From NCBI GenBank assembly GCA_009784085.1, contig WRCJ01000046.1, positions 1 through 13,151 of the forward strand: a stretch of DNA of 13,151 bases. Reading direction: 5' to 3'. The notes under the pieces are model-generated. The model was given only the letters and a program-made list of their open reading frames with translations. It had not been told where the DNA came from and did not search any database. Within the stretch, counting starts at the first letter, position 1, and each line of letters starts with the position of its first letter. Source of the DNA: Oscillospiraceae bacterium. Lineage in GTDB: Bacteria; Bacillota; Clostridia; Oscillospirales; UBA929. This document shows, piece by piece, positions 6,804 to 12,983 of this stretch. The position numbers and the translations under genes were made by a program.

Positions 6804-7652
6804 TTATGGCAACCTCTTGAACAAAACCCCCAGCGTCTTGGGGCCGCAGTGGCTGGAGATGGTGCAACCGGCGCGGGTTTCGATGATTTCTTCGAAGGTT
6901 GCCAGTTTCGCGACGACCTCCCTCACCCGCGCCACGGTCTCCGGGGAACAGGCCGGATGGGTGATAAACAGGCGGCTTTTGTCTATGCTGTCGCCTTCGC
7001 GCAAGCGCAAGCGATCCTCGACATATCTTTCCAGGCAGAGCTCAAAGCTGCCCCGATACTTCTTCCCCACCCGCATTTTGCCATCCGCGACCTCGATACA
7101 CGGTTTGATGCTCAAAAGCCGCGCGCCGATGGCTTCCAAGCCCGAACAGCGGCCGCCCTTGTACAAGTAGTCCAGCCGGTCTATCACGAAGCTGGCGTCG
7201 ACGAGGGGCGCCTCCTCTTGTATCCGGCGGCAGATCTCCTGCGCGCCCACCCCATCGCGGGCCATCAGCGCGGCGTCGTAGACCAGGTGCCCGCTACCGG
7301 AGGAGAGGTTTTGCGAGTCCAACACATACACGTTGGTAAACTCCCGGGCCGCCACGCAGGCGTTTTGATGGCAGATGGAAAAATGCTGGCCGATGTTGAT
7401 ATGGATGACGGATTCGTACCGAGAGGCCAACGGGGCGAAGAAATCCTTGTATTCTTCGGAATTCAAGGCACCCGTCCGGCACAGCTTCCCATGGGTCTCC
7501 GCGAAGCGGAACACTTCCTCCGGCGTAATGTCGACACCGTCGCGAAAAACCTGATCGCCCGCGTGGATATACAGGGGAACAAGCGTGATATCCAGCTCTT
7601 CCAGAATGGCTGGCGTCAGATCGCAAACGCTATCGGCTGTGATTTTTATCAT
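6804..7652 (-). CDS. DegV family fatty-acid-binding protein (divergent subgroup)
   Basis: The start is the ATG at 7650-7652, with AAAGGAGG ten bases upstream, giving 283 residues that open MIKITADSVCDLTPAI. DegV proteins (FakB) hold a single fatty acid and present it to the kinase FakA for entry into phospholipid synthesis. The two-domain pattern is present: ADS near the N terminus, YLYKGGR in the middle, and SSHCGPKTLGVLF near the end with the His that contacts the carboxylate. The usual TSQPS block is CRTGALNS and the usual SSGLSGTY block is NIGQHFSIC, marking a distinct Clostridia subgroup. The protein has at least ten Cys, unusual for the family. It lies 40 bases behind a TetR regulator, and no terminator separates them, so shared transcription and lipid-responsive control are likely inferences. 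Confidence 0.92.
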   Translation of the reverse strand: MIKITADSVCDLTPAILEELDITLVPLYIHAGDQVFRDGVDITPEEVFRFAETHGKLCRTGALNSEEYKDFFAPLASRYESVIHINIGQHFSICHQNACVAAREFTNVYVLDSQNLSSGSGHLVYDAALMARDGVGAQEICRRIQEEAPLVDASFVIDRLDYLYKGGRCSGLEAIGARLLSIKPCIEVADGKMRVGKKYRGSFELCLERYVEDRLRLREGDSIDKSRLFITHPACSPETVARVREVVAKLATFEEIIETRAGCTISSHCGPKTLGVLFKRLP

Positions 7653-7692
7653 AGCAACGTGTCCTCCTTTGTATCGTGTGTTCTCCCCCACA

Positions 7693-8391
7693 TCATGAGG
7701 CGTAAAAAACTTTTTGGAACAAATCCACATACCCCTGAAACCCAGCCATCACATGCTCCAAGCAAGCCATCACATGATCCGCCCCCTTGCCATGGAGCGC
7801 CTCCACATCAAGGCGATCCATCTCCTCCTGCAGGCGGGCGGACAGGGCGAGGCGTATGGCGGAGACGGCGGTTTCGAGGTCGATGCCGTCCCGGAAGCGG
7901 CGATGGCAGACCCCGGCTATGAGGCGATCGTCGTCCAGGGAGGCGGCCCCCATATTCTCCCTGAGCCACGCCGCGGCGTCAGCCATCTCGGGTTCGCCGC
8001 CGCGCGTCACCCCGGCGAGGAAAGCAAAGATGCGCGGGCACTCAAAAGACAGCTCCAGCTTGGCATAGGCCGCCTGAAGCATCCGACGGAACAGGTCGCC
8101 CTCCTGGAGGTTGATGGCGGAGGCAAACCCGTTATTGACTGCCGACGCGGCGCGGTGTACCAAGTGCCAAAACAATGCATGCTTGGTGTTGAAGTAGTGG
8201 AACAAAAGCCCCTTGGAGATGCCGGCGCCCCTAGCGATGACGGCGGTGGAGGCCGATTTGTATCCGTCGCGGAACTCGGCGAACCCCGCGTCGACAATGC
8301 GTTTTTCCCGGGCGGGATCCAACCGGGCAAGCCTGTCGTTTGTGCCGCTCGTGCCGCTTGTATCGCTTGTGTCGTTTGTGTCGCCTATCAT
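7693..8391 (-). CDS. TetR/AcrR family transcriptional regulator
   Basis: From the ATG at 8389-8391 the protein has 232 residues. Its helix-turn-helix lies at about 30-72: REKRIVDAGFAEF, then STAVIARGAGISKGLLFHYFNTKHALF, a strong TetR signature. The C-terminal part is the variable ligand and dimer domain. Residues 4-19 are a Thr-Ser-Gly-Asn-Asp tract made by five 9-base repeats and probably disordered. The ribosome site is weak, but the start is only 5 bases after the stop of the upstream small gene, so translational coupling is likely. A far longer open frame to 8571 exists but overlaps that gene and lacks family similarity. The DegV gene follows by 40 bases. By context it may sense an acyl ligand, as FadR-like TetR proteins do; this is inference. 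Confidence 0.92.
   Translation of the reverse strand: MIGDTNDTSDTSGTSGTNDRLARLDPAREKRIVDAGFAEFRDGYKSASTAVIARGAGISKGLLFHYFNTKHALFWHLVHRAASAVNNGFASAINLQEGDLFRRMLQAAYAKLELSFECPRIFAFLAGVTRGGEPEMADAAAWLRENMGAASLDDDRLIAGVCHRRFRDGIDLETAVSAIRLALSARLQEEMDRLDVEALHGKGADHVMACLEHVMAGFQGYVDLFQKVFYAS
8336..8380 (-). repeat. Five-copy 9-base tandem repeat at the 5' end of the tetR-type gene
   Basis: On the plus strand the units are TCGTTTGTG (8336), CCGCTCGTG, CCGCTTGTA, TCGCTTGTG and TCGTTTGTG (8372); the first and last are identical. They are in frame on the minus strand and encode alternating Thr with Asn, Ser, Asp or Gly just ahead of the DNA-binding domain. Confidence 0.9.
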
Positions 8392-8396
8392 GAGGG

Positions 8397-8612
8397 CTAG
8401 TAAATCTGGAAATCGGCGTCGTCGTAGTCCCGGCGTAGCTTGACCGGCTTGGGCGGCACCCTTTTGATGGGATCGTAACGGAAATGGCGGCAGTGATAGG
8501 ATGGATCCACAACGCCGTGTTGCGCACATCCCACCTCGTTGTGCCGGGGCAGCGGCACGCCGTGCTCGCAATAGGCGCAGCGCGGGTCGATGTTTTTATT
8601 GAACAAGGGCAT
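8397..8612 (-). CDS. Small four-Cys protein, conserved hypothetical of Clostridia
   Basis: The start is the ATG at 8610-8612 (MPLFNKNIDPRC), since GGAGG stands 8 bases upstream and an earlier ATG at 8625 is itself part of that ribosome site. The 71-residue product has CAYC (residues about 12-15), then C near 29 and C near 41 with adjacent His, a spacing that suggests one zinc-binding site. It ends in a basic Pro-rich stretch (RYDPIKRVPPKP) and an acidic tail. I recall similar short Clostridia proteins with the same DPRCAYC and YHCRxFRYDPLKRVPP blocks, none characterised. It is the first gene of the minus-strand operon, sits directly behind a consensus promoter, and precedes the TetR gene by 5 bases, so a regulatory link is possible but unproved. 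Confidence 0.85.
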   Translation of the reverse strand: MPLFNKNIDPRCAYCEHGVPLPRHNEVGCAQHGVVDPSYHCRHFRYDPIKRVPPKPVKLRRDYDDADFQIY

Positions 8613-8656
8613 ATGTCGTTCCTCCATCGAGTGCGTTTGTTGTGATAGTCATTAGT

Positions 8657-8685
8657 ATTATCCATGATATTGCCTGTTTTGTCAA
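8657..8685 (-). promoter_or_regulatory. Sigma-A-type promoter of the minus-strand four-gene cluster
   Basis: Read on the minus strand, TTGACA (8680-8685) and GATAAT (8657-8662) are separated by 17 bases. The -35 is perfect and the -10 matches five of six. The transcript would begin near 8650, leaving a leader of about 38 bases. It is the only good minus-strand promoter I find ahead of the genes that run down to 5247. Confidence 0.85.
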
Positions 8686-8727
8686 TAACAAAGGACAGGG
8701 AATAACTGGGAGCTTGCATTCCAGAGC

Positions 8728-8756
8728 TTGCATTCCACGGCGCGGCGGTGTATAAT
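8728..8756 (+). promoter_or_regulatory. Promoter upstream of the GtrA gene
   Basis: TTGCAT (8728-8733) and a perfect TATAAT (8751-8756) are 17 bases apart, with TG just before the -10. The -35 part lies in the second copy of a direct repeat, AGCTTGCATTCCA at 8711-8723 and 8725-8737, so the -35 element is duplicated 14 bases upstream. Leader length would be about 120 bases. Confidence 0.75.
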
Positions 8757-8772
8757 TATGTGCGATATGGAT

Positions 8773-8843
8773 GGCCTGGTTGGCATGGCTGGCACGGATG
8801 GCATGATGGCATGGTTAGCACGGTTGGCACGGTTGGCATGGGG
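8773..8843 (+). repeat. Eight-copy 9-base degenerate tandem repeat in the GtrA leader
   Basis: Units follow GGCAYGGNT at a 9-base step (one unit is 8 bases), with near-identical copies AGCACGGTT, GGCACGGTT and GGCATGG at the 3' end. Several junctions create TTGGCA or TTAGCA, which resemble -35 boxes; one TTGGCA (8824-8829) lies 15 bases before a TATAAT at 8845-8850. Confidence 0.85.
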
Positions 8844-8883
8844 ATATAATGTGTTGCCCGGGGCATTGGGGAAGGGGTGTTGC

Positions 8884-9348
8884 ATGAAAGCGGCACGGGA
8901 AAAGGATGGCACCCGGATGCGGCGGTTGCTGGATCGCCTGCCCGCGTGGGCGCAGGCGCCGGAGTTTTTGCGTTTTGTGCGGTATGCCGCGATGGGGGGG
9001 TTGACCACGGCGGTCAACCTTGGTGTGTTCGTGTTGCTGCGCGAGGCGCTGCGCTGGGATCAAAACCTCTCCAATATCATCGCGGTCGTGGTCGCCGTGC
9101 TGTTTGCCTATTTCACGAACAAGTGGTTCGTCTTCAAGACGCGGTGCCAAAACAAGCGGGATCTTCTACGGGAGGCGGCTTCCTTTTTTTCGGGCCGCGC
9201 CGTCACGATGGCTATGGAAGCCGGCGGGTTTTTACTGCTAGATATGCTGACGGGCCTTCCGGACTTCTGGAAGAAGGCACCCGTGACTGTGGTCGCCATA
9301 CTTCTCAATTATCTCTTTTCCAAAAGGTTCGTCTTTCGGAAACATTGA
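8884..9348 (+). CDS. GtrA family membrane protein
   Basis: The ATG at 8884 is preceded by AAGGGG about 7 bases upstream and gives 154 residues, normal for GtrA. Four membrane helices are visible at about 31-53, 62-84, 97-122 and 131-149. The family motifs NKWFVF (79-84) and SKRFVF (146-151) close helices two and four. GtrA-type proteins are thought to move or help flip polyprenyl-linked sugars for decoration of wall polymers or surface glycans. No glycosyltransferase lies beside it here, so its sugar and pathway cannot be named. An in-frame extension to the ATG at 8758 would translate the 9-base repeats but has no ribosome site and would start at or before the predicted transcript start. No terminator follows; the next promoter begins 10 bases after the stop. 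Confidence 0.92.
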   Translation: MKAAREKDGTRMRRLLDRLPAWAQAPEFLRFVRYAAMGGLTTAVNLGVFVLLREALRWDQNLSNIIAVVVAVLFAYFTNKWFVFKTRCQNKRDLLREAASFFSGRAVTMAMEAGGFLLLDMLTGLPDFWKKAPVTVVAILLNYLFSKRFVFRKH

Positions 9349-9357
9349 AAAAACGTA

Positions 9358-9386
9358 TTGATATTCTTGCCTTGATGGTGTATAAT
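9358..9386 (+). promoter_or_regulatory. Sigma-A-type promoter of the small acidic protein gene
   Basis: TTGATA (9358-9363) and a perfect TATAAT (9381-9386) are 17 bases apart, with GTG immediately before the -10. The leader would be about 30 bases and carries the strong ribosome site GGAGGAGG (9407-9414). Confidence 0.85.
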
Positions 9387-9421
9387 GGGAAGACAGTAAA
9401 TTATTTGGAGGAGGTTCCTGT

Positions 9422-9694
9422 ATGAAACACCCTGTCAAGTTTTTCGCCGTCCTGTTTTTGGTTCTCGCAGCTGTAGCCGCCGCCATCCTAATGACCATGC
9501 GTTATATGGACGTCTTGCAGAAACAATTTGATTTCCTACGCGGCCTGTTGGCGCGCCGGCACGGAGGCGCCACCCGCGATGGCGACTTTAGCGACGAATA
9601 CGGCGATGCCAGCGAGGAAGAATCGGTGGAAGATTTCGTAGGCAACGAGTTTTCCGACGAAGAAGCAGACGACGAGGAAGAGCTGAAATTCTGA
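9422..9694 (+). CDS. Small membrane-anchored protein with acidic C-terminal tail, function unknown
   Basis: The ATG at 9422 follows GGAGGAGG by 7 bases, so expression is probably strong. The 90-residue product has a single hydrophobic segment at about residues 7-26 (FFAVLFLVLAAVAAAILMTM) preceded by Lys and His, then a basic patch (RGLLARRHGGATR, about 40-52), and a tail of about 38 residues with roughly half Asp or Glu. The pattern resembles small anchored proteins with DE-rich tails common in Oscillospiraceae-type genomes, but I recognise no family. It has its own promoter and terminator, so it is a single-gene unit. The acidic tail, on whichever side it lies, could bind metal or a basic partner; that is speculation. 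Confidence 0.85.
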   Translation: MKHPVKFFAVLFLVLAAVAAAILMTMRYMDVLQKQFDFLRGLLARRHGGATRDGDFSDEYGDASEEESVEDFVGNEFSDEEADDEEELKF

Positions 9695-9786
9695 CAGAGG
9701 CTTACCGCATAGGGGGTTAAAAAGTGTCCTAAGGGGCGCCCAAAAGTCGCCGCCGGGGTGCGGATCCTCGACTGGGTACGATTGCT

Positions 9787-9836
9787 AAGTCACTCGCGGT
9801 GGTATCTGCAAGGCCATCGCGGGTGGTTTTTCCTTT
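9787..9836 (+). terminator. Intrinsic terminator
   Basis: CACTCGCGGTGG (9791-9802) pairs with CCATCGCGGGTG (9814-9825) over 12 positions, two of them G-U, around an 11-base loop; pairing can extend four more steps into AAGT/GTTT. It is followed by GTTTTTCCTTTT. It lies about 95 bases after the stop of the small acidic protein gene and separates it from the topoisomerase gene. Confidence 0.8.
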
Positions 9837-9840
9837 TCGG

Positions 9841-9908
9841 GCCGCTATTATCGGGCCGCAATACTAAAGTCGTAATTTTATGCCGCAATTATCGGGTTGC
9901 AATTATCG
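9841..9908 (+). repeat. Degenerate repeats upstream of the GyrB-like gene
   Basis: GCCGCTATTATCGGG (9841), GCCGCAATACT (9856), GCCGCAATTATCGGG (9882) and GTTGCAATTATCG (9896) are related copies directly ahead of the ribosome site. The whole gap 9695-9921 holds the terminator and these repeats; 9695-9786 shows only small possible hairpins, and I find no convincing promoter. Confidence 0.75.
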
Positions 9909-9921
9909 TAGGAGGCAGAAC

Positions 9922-11898
9922 GTGAAAAAAACAACCCTATACGACAACGAGAGCATCTCCGCCCTCAAAGGCGCCGACCGCGTGCGCCGCCGCCCCGGCG
10001 TCATCTTCGGTTCGGATGGGCTGGAGGGTTGCCAGCACGCGGTGTTTGAGATACTGTCCAACGCGATAGACGAGGCCCGGGAAGGCTATGGTACGCTCAT
10101 CACGGTCAACCGCTACCCCGACGGATCCATGGAAGTGGAAGATTTCGGGCGCGGATGCCCGGTGGACTACAACGCCGTGGAAGGGCGTTACAATTGGGAG
10201 CTGGTATTTTGCGAGCTGTACGCCGGGGGCAAGTACCACAACGCCGCGGATGAAAACTATGAATACTCATTGGGGCTCAACGGCTTGGGCGCCTGCGCCA
10301 CCCAGTACGCCTCGGAATACATGGATGTATCGGTCTGGCGCGACGGGTTCGCCTATAGCCTCCGCTTCGAAAAGGGCGAAAATGTCGGGGGGATGAAGAA
10401 GGAGGCGACCACCCGCAGGAAGACCGGTTCTCGCATCCGCTGGAAGCCGGATCGGGAGGTCTTTACCGATATCGAAATCCCGCTGTCCTTTTTCACGGAT
10501 ATGCTCAAACGCCAAGCCGTGGTCAACGCCGGGGTGACTTTCCGCTTGAAATATCAAACGGACCAAGGCGCGCACACACAGGATTTTCTGTACGCCGACG
10601 GGATCATGGATTATATCCGCGAGTTGGCGGGTCCGGACGCTTTCACCCAGCCGCGCCGTTGGCAAGCCGAGAGGCGGGGGCGCGACCGTTCCGACAAGCC
10701 TGCGTACAAGGTGCGTTTATCTATGGCCTTTTGCTTTTCTAACCAAAGCAATCTCATTGAGCACTACCACAACTCCTCTTTGCTGGAGCACGGCGGTAGC
10801 CCGGAAAAGGCTTTGCGCCAGGCAATCACCTCGTCGATGGATGCCCATGTTAAGAACACCGGGAAATACCAAAAAGGGGAAAGCAAGATCACCTTCCAGG
10901 ATATTGCTGACTGCCTGATTTTCGTGTCCAACAACTTTTCCACGGCCACATCCTATGAAAACCAGACCAAAAAGGCTGTCAGCAACAAGTTTATCCAGGA
11001 AGCCATGGCCGATTTCCTCAAAGAGCAGTTTACGGTCTTTTGCATCGAAAACAAAGCGGAAGCCGACCGGGCCGCTACCCAGATCCTCATCAACAAGCGC
11101 AGCCGCGAGTCCGCCGAGAAAGCCCGCCAGGGGTTCAAAAAGAAATTGACCGGAGGTATGGACATTGCCTCGCGGGTGCAGAAGTTTGTCGACTGCCGGA
11201 CACGCGATATAGGGCGACGCGAGCTGTATATCGTGGAGGGCGATAGTGCGCTGGGCGCCTGCAAGCTGGCGCGGGACGCCGAATTCCAGGCCATCATCCC
11301 GGTGCGCGGCAAGATTCTCAATTGTTTGAAGGCCGAGTATGGAAAGATATTGAAAAACGACATCATCGTCGATCTGATCAAGGTGCTGGGATGCGGCGTG
11401 GAAGCCGGCGGGCGCAACAAGGAAATGGGCACGTTCGACCTGGGCGCCCTGCGCTGGAGCAAGGTTATCATCTGCACGGACGCCGATGTGGACGGGTTCC
11501 AGATCCGTGCGCTGATCCTGGCCATGCTGTATCGCCTGACGCCCGCGCTCATTGAGCAAGGCTTGTGCTACATCGCCGAGAGCCCGCTGTACGAGATCAA
11601 CGCGCGAGGCAAAACTTGGTTCGCCTATTCCAATCGGGAGAAGGACGACGTTATTGGGAGGCTGTCTGGCGCCAAGGCGACTGTCAACCGATCCAAGGGT
11701 TTGGGCGAAAACGAGCCGGATATGATGTGGCTGACCACCATGAACCCGGAGACGAGGCGTCTCATCCAGGTGCTGCCCGACGAAAAACAGCGCACCGCGC
11801 AATACTTCGACACGCTTTTAGGCGACAACTTAGCCGGGCGTAAGGCATTTATTGCCGAGCGGGGGGCCGCCTACCTCGATTTGGCCGATATTAGTTGA
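9922..11898 (+). CDS. GyrB/ParE-like type IIA topoisomerase ATPase-Toprim subunit (Clostridia paralogue)
   Basis: The start is the GTG at 9922 with AGGAGG (9910-9915) 6 bases before it; 658 residues. The GHKL ATPase domain shows EILSNAIDEA (Glu43, Asn47, Asp50), DFGRG (74-78), GLNGLGA (118-124) and the switch-lysine loop QTK (348-350). The Toprim domain has IVEGDS (Glu439), TDADVDG (Asp520, 522, 524) and SKGLGE (591-596). All residues for ATP hydrolysis and metal-dependent DNA cleavage are present, so the subunit looks active. The opening KGADRVRRRPGVIFGSDGLE differs from housekeeping GyrB (RKRPGMYIG) and marks a second, divergent gyrase/topo IV lineage seen in Clostridia. Activity needs a GyrA-like partner; none lies in this window. 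A DegV gene follows by 13 bases and is probably co-transcribed. Confidence 0.93.
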   Translation: MKKTTLYDNESISALKGADRVRRRPGVIFGSDGLEGCQHAVFEILSNAIDEAREGYGTLITVNRYPDGSMEVEDFGRGCPVDYNAVEGRYNWELVFCELYAGGKYHNAADENYEYSLGLNGLGACATQYASEYMDVSVWRDGFAYSLRFEKGENVGGMKKEATTRRKTGSRIRWKPDREVFTDIEIPLSFFTDMLKRQAVVNAGVTFRLKYQTDQGAHTQDFLYADGIMDYIRELAGPDAFTQPRRWQAERRGRDRSDKPAYKVRLSMAFCFSNQSNLIEHYHNSSLLEHGGSPEKALRQAITSSMDAHVKNTGKYQKGESKITFQDIADCLIFVSNNFSTATSYENQTKKAVSNKFIQEAMADFLKEQFTVFCIENKAEADRAATQILINKRSRESAEKARQGFKKKLTGGMDIASRVQKFVDCRTRDIGRRELYIVEGDSALGACKLARDAEFQAIIPVRGKILNCLKAEYGKILKNDIIVDLIKVLGCGVEAGGRNKEMGTFDLGALRWSKVIICTDADVDGFQIRALILAMLYRLTPALIEQGLCYIAESPLYEINARGKTWFAYSNREKDDVIGRLSGAKATVNRSKGLGENEPDMMWLTTMNPETRRLIQVLPDEKQRTAQYFDTLLGDNLAGRKAFIAERGAAYLDLADIS

Positions 11899-11911
11899 AA
11901 GGATTGTCCGT

Positions 11912-12787
11912 ATGCGAGATGTTGCTATCATCACCGACAGCAACAGTGGGATTACACAAAAGCAAGCGCAAGAAGCGCAAATTCATGTATTGCCAATGCC
12001 AATTATGTTGGACGGCGATCTGTTCTTCGAGGGGATCAACCTGACACAGGCGGAATTCTACCAGAAATTGCTGACAGAGGATGTGGAAGTCTCCACCTCC
12101 CAACCGTCGGTCGGCGCCACTACGCATCTATGGGACGAATTGCTGGAGGAATACCGGGAAATCGTGCACATCCCCATGTCCAGCGGCCTCAGTTCCGCCT
12201 ACGAGACCAAAGAGTATCTATCGCGGGAGTACGGCGGGCGGGTGCAGGTGGTCAACAACCAGCGCATCTCGGTGACACTGAGGCAATCAGTCATGGATGC
12301 CGTCACGTTGGCGCAAAACGGTTGGGGCGCTGCCCGGATCAAGGAACACTTGGAACGTGAAAAATTCTGCTCAAGTATCTATATCATGCTCAGCATGCTC
12401 AAATACCTCAAAAGGGGCGGGCGTATCACGCCGGCCGCCGCCGCCATCGGCTCCCTGTTGCGCATCAGCCCTGTGTTGCAGATTCAGGGCGAAAAGCTGG
12501 ATTCATACGCCAAGGCGCGCAGTGTCAAACAAGCCCGTGAGATCATGATCGAGGCGATGCGGCGCGATTTCGCCAGCCGGTTCCAGGGCTTTTCCGACCC
12601 CGATCACATGTGGCTGCAGATGGCATACACCTACGACCAACAGGCCGCGCTGGACTTCAAAGCGGAGGTGGAGCGGGCCTTCCCCGGCTTTGACATCCAC
12701 ATGGATCCGTTGCCGCTCAGCGTTTCCTGCCACATCGGCCCGGGCGCCCTTGCCATATCGTGCGCCAAAAAGCTGGACTGCCTGTAA
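11912..12787 (+). CDS. DegV family fatty-acid-binding protein
   Basis: The ATG at 11912 has AAAGGA (11898-11903) 8 bases upstream, overlapping the stop of the topoisomerase gene, so the two are likely coupled. The 291-residue protein has a standard DegV layout: ITDSNSGI at the start, VSTSQPS (about 63-69), PMSSGLSSAYETK (about 89), YLKRGGRI in the middle and CHIGPGALAI near the C terminus, covering the Thr, Ser and His that hold the fatty-acid carboxylate. It should deliver fatty acid to FakA at the membrane. It differs clearly from the other DegV protein at 6804, which has altered SxxLS and TSQ blocks, so the two probably prefer different acyl chains. The pairing with a topoisomerase subunit is not explained by known pathways. 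Confidence 0.93.
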   Translation: MRDVAIITDSNSGITQKQAQEAQIHVLPMPIMLDGDLFFEGINLTQAEFYQKLLTEDVEVSTSQPSVGATTHLWDELLEEYREIVHIPMSSGLSSAYETKEYLSREYGGRVQVVNNQRISVTLRQSVMDAVTLAQNGWGAARIKEHLEREKFCSSIYIMLSMLKYLKRGGRITPAAAAIGSLLRISPVLQIQGEKLDSYAKARSVKQAREIMIEAMRRDFASRFQGFSDPDHMWLQMAYTYDQQAALDFKAEVERAFPGFDIHMDPLPLSVSCHIGPGALAISCAKKLDCL

Positions 12788-12792
12788 GGCGC

Positions 12793-12858
12793 CTTTAGCG
12801 GATCTTTAGGGTGCCTTTAGGGGTCCCTTTAGGGGTTGCCTTTCGGGTGTCTTTCGGG
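12793..12858. repeat. Six phased CTTTAGGG-like repeats
   Basis: CTTTAGSG or CTTTCGGG cores begin at 12793, 12804, 12815, 12827, 12840 and 12851, a spacing of 11 to 13 bases, close to one helical turn. The first two cores are partly degenerate. They start 6 bases after the DegV stop and end just before a palindrome and promoter. Confidence 0.85.
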
Positions 12859-12868
12859 TGCCAGCGGT

Positions 12869-12889
12869 GGGCAAAATGAATATTTGCCC
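12869..12889. promoter_or_regulatory. Palindrome abutting the -35 box, possible operator
   Basis: GGGCAAA (12869-12875) and TTTGCCC (12883-12889) form a perfect 7-base inverted repeat around a 7-base AT-rich centre. It ends exactly where TTGACA begins at 12890. A dimeric regulator could bind here; it lacks a U-tract and so is not a clear terminator for the DegV transcript. Confidence 0.55.
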
Positions 12890-12918
12890 TTGACACGATG
12901 GGTGTGCTGTGTTATAAC
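12890..12918 (+). promoter_or_regulatory. Sigma-A-type promoter with no reading frame behind it
   Basis: A perfect TTGACA (12890-12895) and TATAAC (12913-12918) are 17 bases apart. Transcription would start near 12925 and run toward the 3' end of a minus-strand gene. No plus-strand reading frame of useful length follows within the window. Confidence 0.7.
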
Positions 12919-12935
12919 CTGAGTTTTGCAAAGCG

Positions 12936-12974
12936 AGAGCGCGACAGCCATTACGAGAGAGGACTTCGCGCTCT
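12936..12974. other. Nine-base-pair hairpin between the promoter and the convergent gene
   Basis: AGAGCGCGA (12936-12944) pairs perfectly with TCGCGCTCT (12966-12974) around a 21-base loop. Neither side has a good U-run, so it could be a weak terminator for the minus-strand gene, the 5' structure of a plus-strand RNA, or both. Confidence 0.5.
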
Positions 12975-12983
12975 TTACTAACG

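Noticed and set aside
6681..7922. 413-codon plus-strand open frame across the DegV gene
   Set aside because: It runs opposite the DegV and TetR genes and through the C/T-rich leader; its composition is low-complexity and it is a shadow.
8758..8883. N-terminal extension of GtrA from an upstream ATG at 8758
   Set aside because: It lacks a ribosome site, begins at the -10 box, and would translate the tandem repeat; the ATG at 8884 has a good site and gives normal family length.
9791..9836. GCGGTGGTATC resembling the T-box GGTGGTACCGCG motif
   Set aside because: The motif match is poor, the leader is far too short for Stem I, and the downstream gene is a topoisomerase subunit, not an amino-acid gene. 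It is explained by the terminator hairpin.
10717..11802. 361-codon minus-strand open frame opposite the GyrB-like gene
   Set aside because: The opposite strand carries every GHKL and Toprim motif; the minus frame has no family features and no ribosome site.
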